64,000 nucleotides of DNA from Streptomyces sp. CC228A (lineage in GTDB: Bacteria > Actinomycetota > Actinomycetes > Streptomycetales > Streptomycetaceae): the NCBI RefSeq assembly GCF_021390935.1, contig NZ_JAJPUI010000003.1, positions 124,001 through 188,000 of the forward strand. The letters run 5' to 3'. Shown piece by piece: positions 1 to 7,007 of this stretch. The notes under the pieces are model-generated. The model made no database searches. It was not told where the DNA came from and saw only the letters and a program-made list of their open reading frames with translations. The stretch's first letter is position 1. Each line of letters starts with the position of its first letter. A program made the position numbers and the translations under genes.

Positions 1-196
1 CTCCGAGTTCTGGTCCGGCGTGGACGCCTGCCGCTCCACCTGTCCCACCTTCGCCTTCTGCGGAGGTGCCCATGCGGCCAACCGGTACTTCGAGCACGAG
101 GGCCGGATGGATGGCACCAGGACCCGGTACTGCACCACCTCCAAGATCGCCCTACTTGAAGGAGTGACGCGACATGTCCGCGAACACCGCCCCTGA
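1..196 (+). CDS. Radical SAM/SPASM peptide maturase, C-terminal fragment (AmcB-like)
   Basis: The gene begins outside the window. The visible 64 residues (frame starting at base 2) form the end of a SPASM-type auxiliary Fe-S domain: Cys10, Cys14 followed by Pro, Cys20-Gly-Gly and a later Tyr-Cys44. Such tails ligate auxiliary 4Fe-4S clusters in radical SAM enzymes that modify peptides. The stop overlaps the start of the precursor peptide gene by 23 bases, so the two are translationally coupled. Family knowledge: maturases of this kind join an aromatic side chain to a nearby residue to make three-residue cyclophanes. Inference: this enzyme acts on the aromatic-X-Asn motifs of the next gene. 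I recall actinobacterial relatives named AmcB. The catalytic CxxxCxxC motif is not in the window, so the assignment rests on the tail and the neighbour. Confidence 0.8.
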   Translation, partial: SEFWSGVDACRSTCPTFAFCGGAHAANRYFEHEGRMDGTRTRYCTTSKIALLEGVTRHVREHRP

Positions 197-392
197 CGCC
201 ACCGCACTCGTGATGGACTCGGCCCCGGGGTTCACGTCCCTCCTGGAGGCCGCCGGCGCGGCGGCCCTCCCCCGGTGGCAGAACGTCCTCACCCCGCCCC
301 TCGCGGCCGGGTTCGACAACCGCCCCACGTGGGACAACCCGACCCCCGCGTTCGACAACCGACCGTCCTGGGACAACTGGAAGAACAAGTAG
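174..392 (+). CDS. amcA: Multiple-cyclophane RiPP precursor peptide (AmcA-like)
   Basis: This 72-residue peptide has a good ribosome site (GGAG, 9 bases before ATG). The N-terminal 33 residues look like a leader (hydrophobic and acidic, no aromatics except Phe20). The C-terminal part carries six aromatic-X-Asn triplets: Trp35-Gln-Asn, Phe47-Asp-Asn, Trp53-Asp-Asn, Phe60-Asp-Asn, Trp66-Asp-Asn and Trp69-Lys-Asn. The core is an imperfect duplication of an FDNRP-T/S-WDN unit (residues 47-55 and 60-68). Triplets of this form are the known sites of cyclophane formation by radical SAM enzymes (triceptide-type RiPPs). The gene overlaps the maturase gene upstream and is followed by a pentapeptide-repeat protein and a possible oxygenase. 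The symbol follows the family name I recall for multi-cyclophane precursors. No cleavage site or protease is visible in the window. Confidence 0.82.
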   Translation: MSANTAPDATALVMDSAPGFTSLLEAAGAAALPRWQNVLTPPLAAGFDNRPTWDNPTPAFDNRPSWDNWKNK

Positions 393-408
393 ACCAGCGC
401 CCCAATCA

Positions 409-438
409 GGACGGCCCCGCCCCCACGCGGGGCCGTCC
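409..438 (+). terminator. Intra-operon hairpin after the precursor gene
   Basis: A perfect 12-bp GC-rich inverted repeat (409-420 pairs with 427-438, 6-base loop) begins 17 bases after the precursor stop codon. It has no U-tract. Inference: it is a partial terminator or mRNA-stabilising stem that would give more precursor than downstream message, as is common behind RiPP precursors. Confidence 0.6.
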
Positions 439-460
439 CCGGCAGCACCAAGGAGCACCC

Positions 461-1135
461 ATGGCCAGCCGAACCTTCGGCCACGTCACCGTCACCACCC
501 CCGACCTGGATGAGCCGGGCCTGTACCTGTCCCAGGTCGACACGCTCGACAGCCCGCGAGGCATCGTCCAGGACTTCAGCTACGGGAACGCCGACCTGCG
601 GGCTCTGAACCTGCGCGACGCCCAGCTCATCACCGGCCGTATCACCGGCGTCCAGGCCAAGCACGTCGAATTGGAAGCGGTCACCCTCCACGGAGTCGAG
701 ATCTCCGGGGCCCACCTCGGCACTGCCCGCTGGAGCGGAAGCAAGCTGACCCGCGTCCACCTCCGCGACAACAAGCTGATGGGCGCCGCCCTGGACGGTG
801 TGGTCCTGGACGACGTGCTGTTCGAGAACTGCAAGCTCGACTTCGCCACCTTCCGAAAGGTTCGCGCGACCGGGCCCCTGGCCTTCGTCGGCTGCGTCCT
901 CACCGAGGCCACGTTCACCGACTGCGACCTCTCCGCCGCCGTGTTCAGGGGCTGCACGCTCCGGCTCACCGAATTCGGCACCGGCCGCTACCGCGACACC
1001 GACCTCCGTGAGAACGACTTGTCGGCCCTCCGCGGGATCTCGAACCTCACCAAGGTCCGTATCGACCCCGGCCAGCAGGCGGACCTCACCGAAGCCCTCA
1101 TGGCCGAGCTGGACATCACGCTCGGAGACAACTGA
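461..1135 (+). CDS. Pentapeptide-repeat protein of the RiPP cluster
   Basis: 224 residues, starting at ATG 461 with AGGAG a few bases upstream. An earlier in-frame start at 275 lies inside the precursor gene and is rejected. Residues from about 40 to 195 show the A(D/N)LXX periodicity of the right-handed quadrilateral beta-helix (for example ADLRALNLRDAQL, then repeated xxLxx and xxFxx units such as ATFTDCDLSAAVF). There is no signal peptide or membrane segment. Family knowledge: some pentapeptide-repeat proteins mimic DNA and protect gyrase from peptide antibiotics (Qnr, McbG, AlbG). Inference: in this cluster it could be a self-protection factor or a scaffold for the maturase; neither can be chosen from sequence. 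It ends 13 bases before the next gene. Confidence 0.8.
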   Translation: MASRTFGHVTVTTPDLDEPGLYLSQVDTLDSPRGIVQDFSYGNADLRALNLRDAQLITGRITGVQAKHVELEAVTLHGVEISGAHLGTARWSGSKLTRVHLRDNKLMGAALDGVVLDDVLFENCKLDFATFRKVRATGPLAFVGCVLTEATFTDCDLSAAVFRGCTLRLTEFGTGRYRDTDLRENDLSALRGISNLTKVRIDPGQQADLTEALMAELDITLGDN

Positions 1136-1148
1136 ACCGGGAGACTCC

Positions 1149-1868
1149 GTGCCCCTGTACATAGCCTTCGACAGCCACTCCGCACTCGGCGAGCGGTGCG
1201 ACTTCACGGCTGTCCGCACGACGAGGGGCGACGACCCGCGTTATGAGGAAGGGGCCGTCGTTCCCTCCGGGCCGTGGCTGCCCCTCGCGGAGGTGGACAG
1301 CGCGGAGCTGATCGCCCCCGCGAGCCTGGCCCCGAGCACTCTTGTGGAGCTCGTCCGGCCACCGATGCCGAGCGGCGCCGATCTTTCGCGGCTGGGCACC
1401 TCATTGGGTGACGACCAGGCTCATTACCTGGGTCAGGCACGGGCCACGCCCGACATGCTCACCACCACAGTGAACCACCAGAACGGTCGGCGCATCGGAC
1501 TGCACCTGGACAACTGGGACAAGCTCATCTCCGGCCGGAAGCACACCGGGCGGCGTCGACTCGCCTTGAACCTGGGCCCAGGCGCCCGGTACATCGTCCT
1601 GGGCACCTTGGACGCCCAGGCGGTATGCCGCGCCCTGTATCCGGAGGATCACGAGTACCGCTATCCGCACACGGACGACTGTCGCGCCTACGTCGCAGCG
1701 GGTCACCCCGCCCGATGTGTCCGCATACGCCTCCTGCCCGGCGAGGGCTACATCGCCCCCACCGAATACCTGCTGCACGACGGCTCCACGGAGGAGCAGG
1801 GGGCCGGCTCGACCATGGCTTTCTGGCTCGGACGATGGCCTGCCCGAACCCTCCCGTCCCTGGTCTGA
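1149..1868 (+). CDS. Possible Fe(II)/2-oxoglutarate-type oxygenase of the RiPP cluster
   Basis: 239 residues from GTG 1149, 13 bases after the preceding stop. I do not recognise the family with certainty. Residues 115-121 contain an His-Leu-Asp (H119, D121) and residues 196-211 contain Pro-Gly-Glu-Gly-Tyr-Ile-Ala followed by Leu-Leu-His210-Asp-Gly. This spacing resembles the HxD...H iron triad of cupin-fold 2-oxoglutarate oxygenases, with a beta-strand-rich stretch (ALNLGPGARYIVLG) between. The position as last gene of the RiPP operon fits a tailoring enzyme, for example side-chain hydroxylation of the peptide. An alternative is a non-catalytic cupin-like or peptide-binding protein. No signal peptide is present. 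Confidence 0.55.
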   Translation: MPLYIAFDSHSALGERCDFTAVRTTRGDDPRYEEGAVVPSGPWLPLAEVDSAELIAPASLAPSTLVELVRPPMPSGADLSRLGTSLGDDQAHYLGQARATPDMLTTTVNHQNGRRIGLHLDNWDKLISGRKHTGRRRLALNLGPGARYIVLGTLDAQAVCRALYPEDHEYRYPHTDDCRAYVAAGHPARCVRIRLLPGEGYIAPTEYLLHDGSTEEQGAGSTMAFWLGRWPARTLPSLV

Positions 1869-1954
1869 CCGCCACACGATCGCCACACAGCACCGAGAAA
1901 CACCCCGCACCAGTCACAAAGAGTGAACAGCACTCACCGAGTTCCCGCAGATCG

Positions 1955-1994
1955 AAAAGGCCCCTGACCAGGCAAAACGCCAGGTCAGAGGCCT
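1955..1994 (-). terminator. Intrinsic terminator of RNase P RNA
   Basis: Read on the minus strand this is an imperfect GGCC/CTGACC-GGTCAG/GGCC stem followed by TTTT, placed 17 bases beyond the 3' end of the RNase P RNA. The T-run lies only on the minus-strand side. Confidence 0.75.
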
Positions 1995-2010
1995 CTCCTC
2001 AGCAGGCCGA

Positions 2011-2418
2011 CAGACGAGCCAAGCTATACGCCGGGTTCTGTTCCGTGGGGTCCTCGCGGGCCCCACGGCGACGGCCATCCATCTAGGACCGGCGTTGCCG
2101 CCGGTCTCGTGCGGTCTACCCGCGGACTCGGGCGGGCAGCCCTCGATCGTCCGCGCAGGACCACCGCGAGGCGGTCCCTCTTGACCTTGCTCCGGGTGGG
2201 GTTTACCGAGCCGCCTGAGTCACCTCAGGCGCTGGTGGTCTCTTACACCACCGTTTCACCCTTACCGGGGGCCGAGGCCCCCGGCGGTCTGCTTTCTGTG
2301 GCACTGTCCCGCGGGTCACCCCGGGTGGGCGTTACCCACCACCCTGCCCTGTGGAGCCCGGACGTTCCTCGGGGGGATCCCGAAGGGTCCCCACGCGGCC
2401 GCCCGCCCGGCTCGTCTG
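2011..2418 (-). ncRNA. rnpB: RNase P RNA, bacterial type A (M1 RNA)
   Basis: This is the catalytic RNA of RNase P, which removes 5' leaders from pre-tRNA. The ends pair as a 10-bp P1 helix (CAGACGAGCC at the 5' end with GGCTCGTCTG at the 3' end). Inside, in order, are the conserved GAGGAAxGTCCGGGCTCC near the 5' end, the ACAGGGCAGGGTGGTGGGTAACG-type region, the ACAGAAAGCAGACCGCC element, GGTAAGGGTGAAACGGTG, and near the 3' end the AGAACCCGGCGTATAG signature. The length of about 408 nucleotides matches known Streptomyces RNase P RNAs (about 400). Long open frames crossing this stretch on either strand are shadows. Confidence 0.96.
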
Positions 2419-2574
2419 CCGTGCTGGTCATCGTACCCGCTGCGGTGGGCGGGCAGACGTCGGTGCGGCCCGGCCTGGTGGTTCCCGTGCCGCTCGTCGG
2501 GCTGCTCGGGCGGCGGCGGGAGGTGCGGGCCGTGCGGTGCCGCGCCGATGACGCCGACGGGCCGGTCGCGGCGG

Positions 2575-4020
2575 TCACGCGGGCACGAAGTGCGCTTTGT
2601 CCCGGCCCGGGTATGCCCGGGTGAGGCGGACCGCGAGGCGTTCCCCGAGCGGCAGGGGTTCCGGGTCGGCGCTGTCGATGCGGGCGACCACGGCGGGGTC
2701 CCGGAGGTGCACGGTGCCGACGGTCGGGTCCTCGTCGCGGACGTCCACGACGACGCCGGTGAAAACCTCGCCGACCCGGTCCATGAGCAGGGCGGCCTCC
2801 ACGAGGTCCACGCACTCCCGCTCGACGCGGTGGGCCAGGCTCGTGCCGTCCGCCATCTCCTGGGGCAGGGCGGGCAGTGCGGCCCGCACCCACTCGGGCG
2901 GCTCGTGGCCCGCGACGGCGGCGACGCACAGCTCGCCCGCGTACCGGTCGACGAGGCGGCGCAGCGGGGCCGTGCAGTGCGTGTACTCGTCGGCGACGGC
3001 GGCGTGCGCCGCGTGCGCCGGAAGGCTGCCGTCCGTGAAGACCGTGTACCCGGCGCCGCGCAGCAGGGTCGTGCAGTCCTGGAGGAAGGCCGCCTGCCGC
3101 GGGTCGCGCGGGTCCAGGGTGCGCAGGAGCGCCGCGTACGGCACGTGGTGCGGCCAGTCGACGCCGAGGGCGTGCGCCGAGCGGCGCAGCCTGGCCACGG
3201 CGCCGTCGGGGGCGGTCGGCAGGGTGCGCAGGACGCCGGTGCCCGCGGCCGTCATCAGGTCGGCGGCGGCCGTGCCCGCCAGCAGGGAGATCTGGGCGTT
3301 CCAGGCGTCGGCGGGGCGGGGCGGCCGGTAGGTGAGGCGGTAGCCGCCGTCGGTCGGGGTGATCTGCTGTTCGGGGACGTTGAGGGAGATCCCGCCGCGC
3401 TCGGCTTCCCGTTCCTCGCGGAGCCGGCCGATGTCGCGCAGCAGGGCGACGGGTTCCTCCGCGGTGCCCGTGTCGATCTGCCCCTGCACGGTCGCGTAGT
3501 CGAGCCGTGCGCGGGAGCGGACCAGTGCGCGGTGCACGTCGGTGGCGACCCTTCGGCCGTACGCGTCGAGGTCGATGCGCCACAGGAGGGCCGGTGCGGT
3601 CTGGGCGGGCAGCAGGCCGGCGGCGCCCTCGGACAGCACGGAAGGGTGCAGGGGGATCCGCCCGTCGGGGAGGTACAGGGTCGTGACGCGGCGGTGCGCC
3701 TCCGCGTCGACGGCGCCGCCGGGCTCCACGAAGGCGGAGACGTCGGCGATCGCGTAGTGCACGCGGTAGCCGCCGTCGGCGCGGCGGGCCAGGTGCATGG
3801 CCTGGTCGAGGTCGGTGGAGCCGGGCGGGTCGATGGTGAACAGCGGCAGGTCGGTGGCGTCCCTGCCGGGCAGGCGCGGGGACTTCGCGGCGGCCTCGGC
3901 CTCGGCGAGCACGGCGGGCGGGAAGCCGTGCGGCAGGTCCAGCTCGGTGCGCAGCGCCCGCAGGGCGGCCGTGAGCGGTGCCTCGGCGGCGCCGCTCACG
4001 CGGAGGTGGCGACGGGGCAT
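2575..4020 (-). CDS. RNB-domain exoribonuclease (RNase II/R type)
   Basis: 481 residues from ATG 4020; an upstream extension to 4314 would overlap yaaA on the opposite strand and is rejected. The RNB catalytic domain occupies about residues 50-370. Its signature is IDPPGSTDLDQAMH, with the aspartates that bind Mg2+, followed by YRVHYAIADVSAFV and later EEREAERGGISLNVPE, DEYTHCTAPLRRLVDRY and a C-terminal beta-rich S1-like segment. It lacks the N-terminal cold-shock domains of RNase R, as do other actinobacterial short RNB proteins. It should degrade single-stranded RNA 3' to 5' in the cytoplasm. It lies divergent from yaaA with about 140 bases between starts. Confidence 0.9.
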   Translation of the reverse strand: MPRRHLRVSGAAEAPLTAALRALRTELDLPHGFPPAVLAEAEAAAKSPRLPGRDATDLPLFTIDPPGSTDLDQAMHLARRADGGYRVHYAIADVSAFVEPGGAVDAEAHRRVTTLYLPDGRIPLHPSVLSEGAAGLLPAQTAPALLWRIDLDAYGRRVATDVHRALVRSRARLDYATVQGQIDTGTAEEPVALLRDIGRLREEREAERGGISLNVPEQQITPTDGGYRLTYRPPRPADAWNAQISLLAGTAAADLMTAAGTGVLRTLPTAPDGAVARLRRSAHALGVDWPHHVPYAALLRTLDPRDPRQAAFLQDCTTLLRGAGYTVFTDGSLPAHAAHAAVADEYTHCTAPLRRLVDRYAGELCVAAVAGHEPPEWVRAALPALPQEMADGTSLAHRVERECVDLVEAALLMDRVGEVFTGVVVDVRDEDPTVGTVHLRDPAVVARIDSADPEPLPLGERLAVRLTRAYPGRDKAHFVPA

Positions 4021-4162
4021 ACGGCGAGCGTAGGCCGGGGCGGGGCGGGCGGCACTTTGTACGCTGGTCGGCGCGGTGCCCGGCCCGGTCGGCCGTGGTG
4101 CCCGCGCCGGCGGTGGGGCCGCGCCCCCGCTGCCGTACGTACGGAGACGAAGGAGACGCATC

Positions 4163-4945
4163 GTGCTCGTGCTGTTGCCGCCCTCGGAGGGCAAGGCCGC
4201 CTCGGGGAGCGGGTCGCCGCTGGAGCCGGAGGGGCTGTCGCTGCCGGGGCTCGCCGGAGCGCGGGCGGCCGTGTTGGAGGAACTCGTCGAGCTGTGCGCG
4301 GCCGACGAGGACAAGGCGCGGGAGGTGCTGGGGCTGAGCGAGGGGCTGCGCGGCGAGGTCGCGAAGAACGCCGCGCTGCGGACGGCCGGTGCGCGGCCCG
4401 CCGGTGAGGTCTACACCGGAGTGCTGTACGACGCCCTGGGCCTGGCGGCGCTCGACGCGGTGGCGCGGGAGCGGGCCCGGAGGTCGCTCCTGGTGTTCTC
4501 CGGGCTGTGGGGTGCGGTGCGGATCGACGACCGGATCCCGTCGTACCGCTGCTCCATGGGGGTGAAGCTGCCGGGGCTCGGTGCGCTGGGGGCGTTCTGG
4601 CGGGCGCCCATGGCGCAGGTGATGCCCGAGGCGGCCGGGGACGGCCTGGTGCTGGACCTGCGGTCGGCGGCGTACGCGGCGGCGTGGAGGCCGAAGGGCG
4701 AGGTGGCCGGGCGGACGGCGACCGTGCGGGTGCTGCACGCGCCGACGCGGAAGGTGGTCAGCCACTTCAACAAGGCGACGAAGGGCCGCATCGTCCGGAG
4801 CCTGCTGGAGTCGGGGTCCGCGCCCGGCTCCCCCGGCGAGCTGGTGGAGGCGCTGCGGGACCTGGGGTACGTGGTGGAGGCCGAGGCTCCGGGGAAGGCC
4901 GGGAAGCCCTGGGCGCTGGACGTGCTGGTGGAGCAGGTGCACTGA
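4163..4945 (+). CDS. yaaA: Peroxide-stress protein YaaA (DUF328)
   Basis: 260 residues from GTG 4163, preceded by AGGAG at 4151. The N-terminus VLVLLPPSEGK, the central LVFSGLWGAVRIDDRIPSYRC region, the SMGVKLPGLG segment and FNKATKG near the C-terminus are family signatures. E. coli YaaA is part of the OxyR response, limits free intracellular iron during peroxide stress and binds DNA. The fold has no signal or membrane segment. The last five codons and the stop are reproduced three more times downstream as part of a 43-bp tandem repeat. Confidence 0.92.
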   Translation: MLVLLPPSEGKAASGSGSPLEPEGLSLPGLAGARAAVLEELVELCAADEDKAREVLGLSEGLRGEVAKNAALRTAGARPAGEVYTGVLYDALGLAALDAVARERARRSLLVFSGLWGAVRIDDRIPSYRCSMGVKLPGLGALGAFWRAPMAQVMPEAAGDGLVLDLRSAAYAAAWRPKGEVAGRTATVRVLHAPTRKVVSHFNKATKGRIVRSLLESGSAPGSPGELVEALRDLGYVVEAEAPGKAGKPWALDVLVEQVH

Positions 4946-5104
4946 TCCGTGCCGGGCGGGGCCGCCGGGATCGGAGCAGGTGCACTGACCCGTGCCGGGC
5001 GGGGCCGCCGGGATCGGAGCAGGTGCACTGACCCGTGCCCGGCGGGGCCGCCGGATCGGAGCCAGTGCACTGACCCGTGGCCGGCGGGGCCCGCCGGGAT
5101 CGCG
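4931..5104 (+). repeat. 43-bp tandem repeat seeded from the 3' end of yaaA
   Basis: About four copies of a 43-bp unit start at 4931, 4974, 5017 and 5059 (the third spacing is 42). Each copy begins with the yaaA C-terminal codons GAGCAGGTGCACTGA, including the stop, and continues with a GC-rich spacer. The first copy is the real gene end; the later copies are non-coding. The last copy is slightly diverged. This is a minisatellite produced by slippage across the gene end. Confidence 0.9.
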
Positions 5105-5141
5105 CGGAGGCCGGTGCCTCTGCCGCCGGCGCGGGCAGTGT

Positions 5142-5160
5142 CGTTGCACTGCGTGCAACG
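5142..5160. promoter_or_regulatory. Perfect 19-bp dyad upstream of the KDPG aldolase gene
   Basis: CGTTGCAC-TGC-GTGCAACG has perfect 8-bp arms around a 3-bp centre and ends 40 bases before the ATG of the aldolase gene. The TTGC...GCAA form is common for LacI-, GntR- and IclR-family operators. The regulator is not encoded next to it. It lies just beyond the yaaA minisatellite, so it probably overlaps the eda promoter. Confidence 0.65.
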
Positions 5161-5200
5161 GTGATTGCGGGGTGCGCACGGCGGCGGGCACGATGCGCCC

Positions 5201-5845
5201 ATGGCTGCTGCGCTGGACCTGGTCCGCGGGCCCGTGCTGCCCGTGGTCGTCGTGGAGGACGCAAGCGAGGCGGTGCCGCTCGCGCGGGCGCTGGTGGCGG
5301 GCGGGCTCCCCGCCATCGAGGTGACCCTGCGGACGCCGGCGGCCCTGGACGCGGTGCGGGCCGTGGCCGGCGAGGTGCCGGAGGCGGTGGTGGGCGCGGG
5401 CACGGTCGTCTCGGCGCGGTCCGCGGCGGACGCGGTGGCCGCGGGGGCGCGGTTTCTGGTGAGTCCGGGGTGGACGGGCTCGCTGCTCGACGCGATGGAC
5501 GCGGCGGGCGTGCCGTACCTGCCGGGGGTGTCGACGGCGTCCGAGGTGGTGGCGCTGCTGGAGCGGGGCGTGCGGGACATGAAGTTCTTCCCGGCGCAGG
5601 CGGCGGGCGGGGCCCCGTACCTGTCGGCGCTGGCGGGTCCGCTGCCGCAGGCCCGGTTCTGCCCGACGGGCGGGGTCACGGCGGCGACCGCGCCCGCGTA
5701 TCTGGCGCTGCCCAACGTGGGCTGCGTGGGCGGGACGTGGATGGTGCCGCCCGGTGCCGTGGCGGCGCGGGACTGGCAGCGGGTGGAGCGGCTGGCCCGG
5801 GAGGCGGCACGGCTGGGCCGCCGGGGCGCGGACGCTTCCGGGTGA
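5201..5845 (+). CDS. eda: 2-dehydro-3-deoxy-6-phosphogluconate aldolase (KDPG aldolase)
   Basis: 214 residues from ATG 5201. This is a class I TIM-barrel aldolase that splits KDPG into pyruvate and glyceraldehyde 3-phosphate (Entner-Doudoroff pathway), or acts on related 2-keto-3-deoxy sugar acids. Visible motifs are VVVVEDASEAVPLARAL at the start, the GLPAIEVTLRTP strand with its catalytic Glu, VGAGTV, RFLVSPGW, the Schiff-base lysine in RDMKFFPAQ, and FCPTGGV near the end. No edd-like dehydratase is next to it, so it may serve uronate or gluconate use encoded elsewhere. A perfect palindrome upstream suggests local repression. Confidence 0.92.
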   Translation: MAAALDLVRGPVLPVVVVEDASEAVPLARALVAGGLPAIEVTLRTPAALDAVRAVAGEVPEAVVGAGTVVSARSAADAVAAGARFLVSPGWTGSLLDAMDAAGVPYLPGVSTASEVVALLERGVRDMKFFPAQAAGGAPYLSALAGPLPQARFCPTGGVTAATAPAYLALPNVGCVGGTWMVPPGAVAARDWQRVERLAREAARLGRRGADASG

Positions 5846-6136
5846 CGGGCGGCCCCGGCGCCGGGGCCCTGGGCGCGGTCCCCTCGGGCCCGGCTCAGCG
5901 GCGGCCGGGGCATCCGCCGTGTGGAAGCGCCCGTGCTGCCGGTCGCGCGCCCCGGCAGGGGGCGTCGGCCGCACGCACCGGCAGTGGGAGTCGCCCGCAC
6001 GCACCGGCGGCGACATCAGCCGCCTGCACCGGCCATGGCATCGGCCGCGCGCACCGGCAATGGGGGCCGGCGGCCGGGGTGCGTGGCAGGCGGCGAGCCG
6101 CGCGTGACCTCAGGTGAAGTCGATGCGCGCGTGGCC
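5846..6136. other. Intergenic region between convergent eda and GNAT genes
   Basis: About 290 bases without a credible gene. It contains degenerate GCACCGGCA-type repeats (about 5975-6065) and, at 6108-6125, a duplicate of the GNAT gene end. I see no clear terminator. Confidence 0.6.
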
Positions 6137-6152
6137 TCAGGTGAAGTCGATG
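6108..6152 (-). repeat. 27-bp tandem duplication of the GNAT gene end
   Basis: CCTCAGGTGAAGTCGATG occurs at 6108 and again at 6135, 27 bases apart. On the minus strand the unit contains the last codons and TGA stop of the acetyltransferase gene; the copy at 6108 lies beyond the real stop. This is the same arrangement as behind yaaA. Confidence 0.8.
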
Positions 6153-6997
6153 TCCGTGTGGTGGTCGAGCAGACGGTAGCCGAGCCGTGCGTACAGGTCG
6201 TTGCTCGTGGGGTTCGCCGCGTCGGCGAAAAGCAGGACCCGCCGGGCTCCGGCGCTCTGCGCGGCCCTGGCGGCCGCGCTGGTCACCGCCCCGCCGTAGC
6301 CGCGGCCCCGGTCCCGCGGCGGGGTGTACACGGGTCCGATCCGGGCCTGCCCGGCCACGGTGGCGGAGCGCGCCGCCATCGCCACGGGCCGCCCTCCGTC
6401 CTCCCACAGGTGCAGGGCGCCGTCAGCGATCCGGCGGCGCGCCTGCGCGGTGAGGTCCGCGTCGGTGCTCCGCGGGAGACCCGTGTCGGTGGTGAAGCCC
6501 CGCAGCCAGGCGGCCACCAGCGGTACGTCGGCGGGGGTGGCGGGGCGGTCTGAGCCCGGCGGGGCGGGGTGCGGCGCGGCCGGTTCCGCCAGGGCCAGCA
6601 GGCGGAGGCGGCGGGTGGCGGTCCAGCCGCCGCCCGCCCACGCCAGGGCGAAGGGGACGGCGGAGCTTTCGGTGCCCTGTACGCCCGGAAGATCCGTCCC
6701 CGTGGGCCGCAGGGCGGCGGCCAGCTCGCGGGCCGCGCGCCGGGGCATGGGCCCCAGCGCGGGCGGGAAGGGCGGCGCGTGGACGAAGGCCCCCTCCACG
6801 GGCCCGCCCGCCGCCGCCCGCCACCAGCCGAAGACCGGCGCCGCGCCGCCGTACGCACCGGGCCCGTGGAGCCGCAGGGTCTCCGCGGTCGTGAGGAGGA
6901 CGGTGCAGCGGGCCGCTTCGGCTCGCAGGTGCGTCCCGGCCTCGCGGTGGAACGCCTCGGTGCCGTACGCGAGTTCCCAGCCCGCCGGACCTGTCAC
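6137..6997 (-). CDS. GNAT-family N-acetyltransferase
   Basis: 286 residues. The C-terminal half (about 145-286) is a GNAT fold: the acetyl-CoA loop reads RDRGRGYGGAVTSAAAR, preceded by the beta-strand IGPVYTPP, and the final motif is TSNDLYARLGYRLLDHH. The N-terminal 140 residues resemble the degenerate GNAT-like half seen in DUF4081-type or two-domain acetyltransferases. The substrate cannot be told. It stops 27 bases before a duplicated copy of its own 3' end and starts 10 bases downstream of the RNase H/phosphatase gene stop, so it may be the last gene of that operon. Confidence 0.85.
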   Translation of the reverse strand: MTGPAGWELAYGTEAFHREAGTHLRAEAARCTVLLTTAETLRLHGPGAYGGAAPVFGWWRAAAGGPVEGAFVHAPPFPPALGPMPRRAARELAAALRPTGTDLPGVQGTESSAVPFALAWAGGGWTATRRLRLLALAEPAAPHPAPPGSDRPATPADVPLVAAWLRGFTTDTGLPRSTDADLTAQARRRIADGALHLWEDGGRPVAMAARSATVAGQARIGPVYTPPRDRGRGYGGAVTSAAARAAQSAGARRVLLFADAANPTSNDLYARLGYRLLDHHTDIDFT

Positions 6998-7007
6998 GTG
7001 GGGCGCC

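Noticed and set aside
2243..6016. A 1257-codon minus-strand open frame
   Set aside because: It runs across RNase P RNA and antisense to yaaA and eda, and its Arg/Pro-rich content has no domain signatures. It is a GC-rich shadow.
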